Shown: one piece after another, positions 54,471-64,000 of the stretch
How positions within the stretch are numbered: the stretch's first letter is position 1
Layout: each line of letters starts with the position of its first letter
Assembly (NCBI RefSeq): GCF_902806685.2
Contig: NC_048554.1
Location: 9,982,001-10,046,000, forward strand
Reading direction: 5' to 3'
Length of the DNA stretch: 64,000 bases
Source of the DNA: Maniola hyperantus
Lineage: Eukaryota; Arthropoda; Insecta; Lepidoptera; Nymphalidae
Notes under the pieces: model-generated
What the model was told of the DNA's origin: nothing
Seen by the model: only the letters and a program-made list of their open reading frames with translations
The model's database searches: none
Made by a program: the position numbers and the translations under genes

Positions 54471-55269
54471 GAGGAAACGAAAGTAGAAATGGAAATTCAA
54501 AAAAATATCAGGCCTCAAAATTAGTATAGTAGACCTGGAATAACCTAGTTTGATAGAACAGAAATGAAAATAAGGAATTCTAAAGTATCAAGTGCTCTCG
54601 CATTGTGATCTGTAGGAGCCGCTAGAGAGAGATCGCAAGAGGCGCAGTGAAGACCGTTGTCGTACACATAACCACGACTCTCTCCACTTACTCTGACCAC
54701 CGAAGGTACTAAAAGGGTTGAATTTAATTTACTTATACAAAAATAATGTAGGTACTTACAACCGAAACAGTTAGAGATCCACGACATTTTCGTTAGAGAG
54801 TAGTAGGTATCTTCCTTGGTTTACACCTCCAATAGCCATTGCCATTACGGTCGTCCCTAATTTTAAAACATTGGTTTCCTGCATAAAATAATACTTTGCC
54901 TCGACCTCTTTTAACTATTAGTAAATCTTTGGTATACATTAGTATTAGAAAATGATCAACGTTTAACTAAGGTTATTAAGGATGATGTTACTATAGTATA
55001 TATATTAAACAAGGAATATACCTATACCACTCTCTACATTAAAATTATTACTGTAAAAAAAACAGTATTTCTGCAGTAGGCAATATGTATATGATATTGG
55101 AAATATATATTGACATATCCTTTAATGACATAAATAAAAGGGAAACCTTCTTTAGCAAGTTCTTTAGTGTTGGGTGGACTGACAGAAAAAGTTCTCCTAA
55201 ATAAATTCAATTTTGATCTGATTTAAGTAAACTAAATCAGATTAATCAGCTTCCGTGAGTTCCCCACAA

Positions 55270-55385
55270 TACCAAGTACCTGAGTTCAACTATTTATTCA
55301 TTTAATCCTTTAGAGTTGAGCTACTGTGAAAAAGTCTCACTAACTCAATGGTTGAAATTGACGCGAGCAAAAGCCAAAAAATCAA
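55270..55385 (-). repeat. Repeat with CAGTAGTTCAACTG motifs, copy 2 (inverted)
   Basis: GAGTTCAACTATTTATTC, GAGTTGAGCTACTGTG and AAAAAGTCTCACTAACTC are the complement of the copy at 54295. Confidence 0.5.
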
Positions 55386-55433
55386 ATAATGGTTGAGTAA
55401 ATAAAATTCATGAATCTATAATAATAACTAACA

Positions 55434-55439
55434 TTTATT
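55434..55439 (-). promoter_or_regulatory. Probable polyadenylation signal of TOR (-)
   Basis: TTTATT on the plus strand, AATAAA on the minus strand, 234 nt beyond the TOR (-) stop codon. Confidence 0.45.
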
Positions 55440-55672
55440 TTATTTTAAATGCCAAAACTGTACACAATATTTTTAACATATTATGATGATAATCTATACA
55501 TGATACATGACGATGACAAAGTACTAGCTAATGCTATTAAAAAAAAATATTTAGGTACAAATACCTAAAACAAATATAATATAATAAGTGAGCGTTTTGC
55601 AACATTAACATCTTCATCTAAAGATGACTAATTAATTTTAGTTACGCAGTTCTAAATTCACAACATATTAAT

Positions 55673-58600
55673 CTACCAAAACGGACACCACCCGACATAG
55701 CACTGGCAAAGATTTTCATTACTAGTCGCCTGTTGTATCAACAAATCAACTTGCTTCTGTACGGAAACGCTCGCGTCGTCTATATGCGTGAAGTCCCGTC
55801 CAGTTAACTTATCCCTAACCCGGTTCACAATAGCTAAAGCCCGTTTGTTTAGATTTGTCTCAGCGGGTTGGTCAACGTCGTTTAACGGTAAAGCTCGGCT
55901 TCTGCTGGGTTGCGGTGACGCGGCATCTGATGACGAAGGGTCGGCGTCATTCCTAGACCGTCGCGCCGCGTCTATGAGCCTCCAGTTTAATAATGGGTCG
56001 TATACGAAAGCTTCCAGTACGGCCATAACGCTGTCTTTATGGCGGTGGAGTACCTCCATTACTGATTCGCAAGTGCGACGGTATATGCCTTCGATGCCGG
56101 TTACCTGAAAAGGACGAGCATATTTTTTGAGTCAAAATTAAGACCTTAATTTTTTCAAATCTAACAAATGAGACCTGTAAATGAGAATGTATCTAATTCT
56201 TTTTACTATAATATCAATTATCATTGACGTAAACGGAACCAGTTCTCTTCCAGGTTTACTTCATGGATTTCCTTGGTACTTTTTAGATGTCATGCCAAGT
56301 GAAACTGAGGAGCCAATGGTTAATTAATCGATCATATTATAGAATACATACCTCCATAGCATTAATCAGCATACGCGTCAACCGGAACGGTATCTTCTCG
56401 GGAAACTTGTCCCGAGTAACGGCTACTTCGAAGCAATCGCCGAAGTCTATATGCAGGAATTTTCCCGTGACTCTGTCGAGCATGATGTTCGAGGGGTGTC
56501 GGTCGCCCAGCCCCAGGATGTAGCCCACCATGCTCATGACAGCGAGAGAACGGGTATAATTTGTGCGACGCTCGAACCAGACCTCTGAAGAAGGGCTTTT
56601 AAGCCACAGTAATTTGGCAAGATCGTCTCCTGCCGTGTGCTCGAGAGCATGCTCGAACACTTCCACCTGGAATAAATAATGTGGCATTGGTGCTTCTCCG
56701 GTTGAACGCAAATCTCTGAACTAAAACAAGTATATAAGTACTGCTATCCTTTTCCACTGAAAAGTTTGAAACAAATATAGCAAACCATTTACTTGATTTT
56801 ATGTGTGAACAACATTGGTTGCTTAAACAAAACATCAACTCACGGAGTTAGGAACAGCTTGTGCATAAACTAAATCACCATGATTATTGACAACCTTTTC
56901 ACAAAGCTTCACGTGGAAAAGACGATTAATCATAAAATCTTAGATTGATATTATTGTAAGTTTTTTATAGGTAAACAAAAATCATCTTTATTTCTAGCCA
57001 ACTCACCTTTTGCATCAACATAAGCTTCTCCAAATCAGATGCCATCCGTTGCATGATCCTATGCTCTATATTGAGCAGGATCTTCCTCTTCTCTCTATAG
57101 TCCTTTATCAACGAGTGCAATGTGTCACAGTGAGGCACCCAGCCAATCAAGCCAGAGTTAGTCGACAGAGGTATTACTGCGTATCTTTGTATGGCCAAGT
57201 CTCGTCGGAAAGTGTCCGGATCGGCTTGCAGCAGAGTATTGACTAAGCCGAATAGTTGCATCACCCGTTCGTCCTGACGTAAGTCCTCGTGGCCTTTGAG
57301 AAGGAACATGTAATCTTTGCCGTTGGAACCTCTGATGCAAAGGCGACGCGGGCGCTGTTTCGATGATATTACCTGTTTATGAATCACAAAGAAAATCACT
57401 ACCGATATAATAAATGCGAAAGTGTGCTGGTTTATTGGTTTGTCCTTCAATTATGCCCCAACGGAGCAACGGATCGACGTAATTTTTGCATAGTGATAGT
57501 TTAAGTCGTGGGCAGTGACATTTGCTACTTTTTATCCCGGAAAATCAGAGTTCTCAAGGGATTATTAAAACACTAAAGTTTCAGGCATCGGCTAGTTTAA
57601 AAAAGTCGACAAAGAGCGGTGTTGAGAAATCGGCAGTCGATCTTTACCACTGACGTCACAGAAAAACAACATTCAAATTAAGCTGTCTCCATCTTTAGAA
57701 GTCAATGGTGAAACCAAATCCCATCTACAGCATTCCCTTAAAATAATGGTGTGGGTTTATTTAAGGGCCCTACACGAGTTTACTAAAAGACTAATTAACT
57801 GATAAGTGACAAAATGACTGTAAATAATTGTAGTCATGGTTTACACAACTAACAACAAAAATAAAAGATAACAATGATTTGGCATTTCTGCTGGTGCTGT
57901 TAGTTCTCTCCGCTTCTCCACTGAAGCGGAGACGTGATCAATAGACCAATGAGGTTACTGTATCTAACAGTATCCTGATTGGTCTATTGATCACGTCTCC
58001 GGAATAATTTTATCATGTCATCTCCGAATAATCTGATTGGTTGAGAACACAACTCCAAACGCACCCTAAATGTTCATGGGATGTAAAACCGCTAGCTATT
58101 CACATAATAAATTTATTATTACCTGCAAGCTGCTCTGTATGTGAGCTATCCGGATGAGGTCCTGATCCGGTATGTATGAGCCGGGAACAGCTAACTCCAG
58201 ATCACGGCAGTTGAGCAATCGAGGGCTCACGAACTGCAGTTCTAAAGACGCCAATTGCAAAAGTTGGCGACTAATGCGCCGGAATACGTGGTAGTACAAG
58301 TCCCACGCTTGGTTTAGGTCGCGGACTAATCCTGACTCCTAGAAGAAACAACCATATATTAAAATCACCAATATAAGGTGTGGTTGATATGAGAGTAGCG
58401 AGTGGCAGAGATGTGTAGGGGACACGTTTCTTCTATAGATTAAAGTAAGGATTTAGTTATGTTGTATGCACAAGAGATGACGCTACTACTGCCAAGTGCC
58501 ACATCAAAACTAATGAAAAATGTGGTTCTTCTATAACGCTTGCCTAAAATGAAACAGAAAAGAGAGCCCAAAATTTAAGCACTTTGTAAGAATAAAAACT

Positions 58601-61600
58601 CAAACCACTAGCCTACTATCATGTTTTAATGTCAATCATAGAAATTACCTAGTCAATTCAATTGACTAGTCTAAAAATTTTTAGTCAGTAGGTACCCTTA
58701 TTATAAATGCGAAAGTGTGTTTGTTTGTTGGTTTGTCCTTCAATCACGTCGCAACGATGCAACGGATTGACGTGATTTTTTGCATGGGTATAGATAAAGA
58801 CCTGGAGAGTGACATAGGCTACTTTTTATCCAGGAAAATCAAAGAGTTCCCATGGGATTTTTGAAAATCTTATTCCACGCGTACAAAGTCGTGGGCATCA
58901 GCTTGTAATAAATAAGTATGTAAATCATCGAAGTTCCCAACTAATCGAACTCCTACGGCGTTAAGTTGCTCTACCACTTGTGGAATAAGAGCTAAAACAA
59001 ATAAAATATATCGAAAAAGAAAATGTTCATCAGGCACTAAATGCTCCTTACCTTAAACCGGTTACACCATTCCTGCGCCTCATTGAGATCTCTCCCATAC
59101 GCTTGACTAAACGATGCTTCCTTTGATGTCTTCGGGCCTCTTTCCAACATCGCGTGCAATGGCTCCAAAGTTTTAAACATAGCCTTGACGTCGTGCTCAC
59201 TGAAATACAATCTAGAAGCTTCTTCCAAAGCCTCATGCCATTGCTCGTGCCACAATATAGCGACTCGGATGAGCTCCTCAGATATCATGGCCGCCTGGTT
59301 GACTAAATTAATTGAGTGGGTACACATCGATTTCAGAATTTGATTCGCAGCATTCTTACGATCAACAAAGGATGATTTAGACGCCACTGTCAAAGGATAG
59401 ACTAGGGCTTGAGGATGCGATTTGCCGATATCAATGAGCAGGGAATGAATAAGCTTTCCAACTAAAGCTCTCGGGGTGTCAATTCTTGCAATAAGTTGAG
59501 GTATGACTTGAAGCCACACATTAATTTCTATAGTCCTTATCCCTTCAACTAGGGCTTCATGAACGGCGGGATGGTGTCCATAATCGAACCACAATGTGAG
59601 CAATCGCAAGGTATCTTGCAAAGAACTGCCCTGGGATAAGTTTATCGATTTGAAAAATCCTTCAACTGCAGGCACAGTGTGAGTTTGAATGTACTCTGTA
59701 ACGGGTTTGGTCTCTTCAGGATTGGACGTATCGACTTCCTGGTGTTTGTAAAACAGAACCGTTTCAAAGTTCATATAAGCCCACGCATGCCAGGCTTTGT
59801 ACCAATCTGATGCTAAGTTAGTTGCGGCTGAGTAGTTTCGTAGTATTTCTGGAATAGACTGTTGATTGATGCCTAGTAATGATTCGCACCAGGATCCTAG
59901 CTTCAGATGACAACGAGCGACAAGCCTGCAATGTTCTGCGTCTCCCGTTTCGACTGCATCGACGTAACGTTGGAGCTGGTCATATGCAAGTTGTTTGTCT
60001 CCAGCGACCCAAAGATGTTTAGCGTATGCGAGCGTCAGTCTAGGCCTTTGAGTTGGAAGAGGTTTGTCTCGATTCTGATTAGGATCCATTCCAAGAAGCA
60101 TAACTAGCGTTTTATGGGCTTGCCGCGGCGCCCCGTTCTTCCTGCATAGTGAGGCAAACTTTAGCCACGTCGCCATATCTTCTTGAGGCGTCAAAACTAA
60201 ACCTCGCACTTGCAAAATTTTTCGCCAATCCTCTACCAATCTCTGTCCACCTTGAAGTCTCGTCCACCAAGCTTGCTTTATCGATTCCCTCCTTTCAGGA
60301 ACCAACTTGTACGTAATCACTTCCTCTAATTCAGCAAGCAATTGAGCATTCACTAAAGCTCCATACGCTCTTTGATAGCTTTCGCCGGCCATTGCGGTCA
60401 ATTCCGAGTCCAGTAGCGTTCTAGCTTGATCGATATTTAATTTTGATAAACTGTAGTCTTCGTTGTGAATATTTAGAACGGCTCTATAGAAAGCTCCGTC
60501 TTGCGTATTATCCGGTAAGAAATTCACATATTTAACCATAGAATCCCATTCGTTCAACCCCCAAGCGGCGGCAGCGGCCAATCTTGCTGCTTTAAATTTT
60601 TCCTCATCGCACATTCTCGTCCAACGCTTGGATACGGTATTATACAACTCCGTCCACTCGCCTAGGGCTTCGTAACAGCGCATTTCGCCCAGGTAGGCCT
60701 CCATGTTATCATCATCCCCTACTAATTTTGCGCCATAGAGATTTAATGCCTTCTCCCAATTATGCAGTTTCTCATACCATCGTATTTGAACTTTCAAGTT
60801 AGTATCGCCGGCTTCCCGTTGAGCCATCACACGTTCGAGTAATCCTTCGGCTGCCTCTTTTTGCTGCAACTTGTTATTGATGTGTATTAAAGCCTCTACT
60901 ACCTGAGAGGTCGCCCCGTTTCGGAATTCTTCCTCCTGCAAAATGATCAGTTTTTAATAGTAAAATGGGAGAAAAGCTCAAAAAATACCAAACCAATCAA
61001 AAGCAACGCAACTTTTTTTAGTATTGAAAATGTAATTGACGTCGCAGAAATTTTCGTGAAATTGTGAACGTATAGAAATATAGTACGCGACAGGTCGAAA
61101 TGGCAATCGGGAAAGGACGCCTCGCACACCCCACCCCGATTGCCGTCTCGACCTGTCACGTTCTAAAGGTATGTTTCCTACATTCAACGTTTCGATCGCG
61201 ATCATTTTGGCGAACATCAAAGGAATTCGCGTCCCATTGTATTTTATAATCTCCACATACACAGAATACCTATAACACTCAACTTTACATTTTTAAAAAT
61301 CGATTTTGCAACGTTACACACGCAACTGTGTTTTATGGTGTGGCGGTACTTAATGTACAATCAGCCCCCCAATTGTGTAAGAATAACCATTTCATGGCTA
61401 TCGCAATCGTCAAGAAATTCTGCCATTTGATTGGTTGATTCGTTGTTTACATTTTTTCACAGCCAATCAAAGGGCAGAATTCTTGACGATTGCGATAGCC
61501 ATGAAATGGTTATTCTTACACAATTGGGGGGCTGTAAGCATACAAACTACAAACCTTATAATGAAGTGCTTTAGCATATGCCCTGCAATGCATAGCCCTT

Positions 61601-64000
61601 TCACCAAGAAGCTGTGTAGAGATTGGTAAGGCCCCTCCTTCACAATGCTCCATGAACTCCGCGAGGTTCAGTACCGTGTGAGCAAGTTCGGGGGCATCGG
61701 GAGCTGTTAAGGCTTGCTCTAAAGCATTGGAGAGTTCCGTACGTGAAGTGCTATCGAGCTCCGTCCAGCAAGAGACGAAGGCTGCGTTGAATAGATCGCG
61801 CAGCAACTGGGAATAGTTGTGTGCGAGAGTTCGACACGCCCTGAAAAGTTTTATTAGATTAATATATTATGTAGTCAAAAGCCGACATTCCACTAATCCT
61901 CGGTTTGCACAGACAGTAAGTTATCACATCAAAAATAAGTCAAAAACCAAAACAGGAGGTTTAGGGTACTCTACGACCAAAACGTGTGAGATAGATACAA
62001 TGTGACGATCGCATTCATTTTTGGCTGATATACTATACTGTCTAAAATGCAGTCTAAGCAAAAAGGTAACGCAAACTCTGATAATTCTGATTGTATTAAA
62101 CACAATGTGAGTATCATAACTTTAGTGTTAGTCTTAATGTTTAGTGCTTTTGACGTTAAACCATAAGTTTAGTTAACTATCAGATTGACCAAAAATTCAT
62201 TAGTCAGCGGTTTGCTTTGGACTTAGCTTCAAACCTCTTGCCTGACCTGAGAATTGACTAGGCAAATCTAGAAACGGCGTTATTTCAGCTTTTGAGTATA
62301 AAGTTTACATACATCACTACCCATATTATCACTACCCTCAATACCCATATTATAAATGTTAAAGTGTTTGTTTGTTGGTTTATCCTTCAGTCACGTCGCA
62401 ACAGAGCAACGAATTTTTGGCATGGATATAGTTAAAGATTTGAAGAGTGATATAGGCTACTTTTTATCCCAGAAAATCAAAGAGGTCCCATGGGATTTTC
62501 AAAAACTTAAATCCACGCGGATGATCATCTTTCTTCATTATTTCTTTTAATTTCTAATATCTTACAAATTAAAAGAAATAATCCAAATTTTAACTTAAAA
62601 TAAAATCTCAAATGATTTTAACCTCAAAGCGGGGCTGGGAGATTCAGTAATCAGCCCAATGCTGAAAGGTCGCAACCATTCCAGCCAATCGTCCTTGGAC
62701 ACTCGACTGCTTACTGTCCACGCCACTTTTAGACTGTGTGCGTTCACGTAAAGCTTGCGTCCTGAATGGGATGGGTCGCACGCTACTATGCGTGTCTGAA
62801 AAAGTAACCATCGTTTCAAAGCTGACATTTTAAAAAGGCTTGAACCCAGGAAAAGTGTCGGTAATTCTTTCCTCCTTCCTTGGTCTTTGATCCTTTCTCT
62901 AAAAAGCAGATAATTGCAAAAATGGTTTAAAAGTTATCGCCAAAAACATGGGTATTTAGAAAATTTGATGTTTTTTTTTAAAAGTTTGCTACATAGGACC
63001 TAATTAAAAACCTTAGTCCTATGTAGCATTATTTTTTAGAAACATCAGTTTTGAAAATTTCCAGGTATTTCGGCGGAAACTCAAAATTTTTATTTTTCCG
63101 CCTTTTAGAAATAAGCATCCTTGCATAACTCTGGTGTAAAGACAGCCTTAGAACTACAGTACAAAATACAGGTTGGTACACACCTCTTGGTTATTATTCC
63201 TAGGCCTTCGTCTTGTGCTCTGCAAGAAATCGTCCACAGATAATGTTGTATTGGACTGCAACTTTGAAAGCATCAATTCGTAATTATGATGCTGAATCCT
63301 GTGTTTTGTTATGACTTTCTGAACTAGGGGAATAAAGTCATTATATTTCCGACCCAGTTGAATGATCAAAGCGCATAATGTGTCCATAGCTGTCGTACGA
63401 AGAGGGGCACACGTGTCCAAACTTCTCACAAGGGGATGAATTATTCTGGACACAAGTTCGCTATAATTCAAGGAGTCTGAAAGATAATCAACTGTTTCCA
63501 TTGCAACTTTTGCTACTGGTATAGGGCAGTCCGATGCATCAAACAACTTGACTATCGACGGAATCACCAAATGCATATAATCATCAAGGTTATCTTCAAA
63601 CTTTTGTAGAGCATAAAGTAGCTTCTCAGTAACAAATCTGTCTTTACTTGTATCGTGAGCGAGGACGCGTAATATTTGCGGCATCAATTGAGGCAAATAT
63701 ACTTTAAACTCGGATCCGAGAGCCCATGCGATGTGTTCGACCAGCAATATTAAAGTTGGTTGCAAAGGACTGTTTGGAGTCCAAAACTCCTTGATCAGTT
63801 CGAAAATTTTATCCAAATAGTTCCGAATATGGTGTTTCACGATTGCAATAAGTTTGGCTAGTTGCGTAAAGAGAAATTCTCTGAAGTTATTATTATTTTC
63901 GGTAGCTCGGGCCACAAAAAGAAGACTTGGAGTTACGCGTGAGATGTATGGTACGCATTTTATGCCAAGGGACTGGAATATAGCCGTTACGGCTTCAACC
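55673..64000 (-). CDS. Tor: Target of rapamycin kinase, canonical-looking paralogue (5' end outside window)
   Basis: Exons in view (minus): 64000-63184 (continues outside), 62795-62623, 61840-61555, 60935-59052, 58338-58123, 57372-57007, 56666-56352, 56104-55673; phase is kept throughout, giving about 1495 residues. Coverage runs from late HEAT repeats (FQSLGIKCVPYISRVTPSLL) through FAT, FRB, kinase and FATC (ENLCQCYVGWCPFW). Kinase motifs LLKGHEDLRQDERV, GLGDRHPSN and HIDFGD are intact. The FRB reads EEASRLYFSEHD and LNQAWDLYYHVFRRI, keeping the Trp, Asp, Tyr and Phe of the rapamycin pocket (human Thr2098 is Asn, as in the other copy). Exon 60935-59052 corresponds to two exons of the plus-strand copy. 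This copy appears the slower-evolving one. Regulation cannot be judged, as the promoter lies beyond 64000. Confidence 0.97.
57404..57597 (+). repeat. Interspersed repeat family A in TOR (-) intron
   Basis: AATAAATGCGAAAGTGTGC, TGTCCTTCAATTATGCCCC, TTTTTATCCCGGAAAATCAG and a decayed GGCATCGGCTAG end. Confidence 0.8.
57928..58000. repeat. Short hairpin (M7)
   Basis: GGAGACGTGATCAATAGACC and its complement at 57981-58000 flank a loop of about 20 bp. It sits in a TOR (-) intron. Confidence 0.85.
58697..58905 (+). repeat. Interspersed repeat family A in TOR (-) intron
   Basis: CCCTTATTATAAATGCGAAAG starts it, then AATCACGTCGCAACGATGC, AGATAAAGACCTGGAGAGTG, ATCCAGGAAAATCAAAGAG and CGCGTACAAAGTCGTGGGCA. 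Confidence 0.88.
61081..61166. mobile_element. MITE family M2, short copy in TOR (-) intron
   Basis: TAGTACGCGACAGGTCGAAA and TCTCGACCTGTCACGTTCTA ends around a reduced interior. At 86 bp it is about 45 bp shorter than the other copies. Confidence 0.88.
61372..61534. mobile_element. Palindromic MITE (M5) in TOR (-) intron
   Basis: CAGCCCCCCAATTGTGTAAG and its complement form the ends. Arms of about 75 bp, including ACCATTTCATGGCTATCGCA, match with few differences around a short AT-rich loop. It ends 21 bp from the donor of exon 61840-61555. Confidence 0.92.
62346..62523 (+). repeat. Interspersed repeat family A, decayed, in TOR (-) intron
   Basis: CATATTATAAATGTTAAAGTG, CCTTCAGTCACGTCGCAAC, GATATAGGCTACTTTTTATCC and CTTAAATCCACGCGGATGA. 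Confidence 0.8.

Overview
The window is insect nuclear DNA, most likely from a moth or butterfly (Lepidoptera). The evidence is AT-rich introns and spacers, spliced animal genes with GT-AG introns, and a dense load of tRNA-derived SINEs, LINE 3' tails, hairpin MITEs and short interspersed repeats of lepidopteran type (for example the motif GCGGACGAAGTCGCGGGCATC). The species cannot be told from the sequence. There is no bacterial, CRISPR or viral content.

Layout: (1) 1-1652, a 107-bp tandem array and then the last exon of a sedoheptulokinase-like gene (+). (2) 1653-4132, repeat remnants. (3) 4133-9736, a full-length, apparently intact non-LTR retrotransposon with RNase H, flanked by a 12-bp target-site duplication. 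(4) 10156-11154, an intronless UBIAD1-type prenyltransferase (+). (5) 11155-17406, spacer with MITEs, repeats and one doubtful two-exon small ORF. (6) 36936 down to 17407, a complete 18-exon UBE4B/Ufd2-type E4 ubiquitin ligase (-), whose exons sum to exactly 1222 codons plus stop. (7) 37400-38806, a 5'-truncated LINE followed directly by a SINE. (8) 39273-49039, a complete 11-exon TOR kinase gene (+, 2418 aa). (9) 49040-51514, repeats. (10) 52433 down to 51515, a two-exon cytidine deaminase (-). (11) 52434-55672, spacer. (12) 64000 down to 55673, a second TOR kinase gene (-), cut by the window edge.

The most notable feature is the pair of paralogous TOR genes facing each other tail to tail with a cytidine deaminase gene between them. 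Both keep the kinase catalytic motifs and the FATC tail. The minus-strand copy looks canonical. The plus-strand copy is more diverged and has changed two residues that in human mTOR line the FKBP12-rapamycin pocket of the FRB domain (Tyr2105 to Cys, Phe2108 to Val). TOR duplication is, as I recall, already reported in the silkworm, so the duplication itself is probably not new. The layout, the FRB changes and one intron difference are worth checking.

All exon boundaries were worked out by eye from splice sites, reading phase and family similarity; no alignment was run. Repeat families are named here only by letters (A, E, F; M1-M8; S1-S3) because I could not match them to a library.
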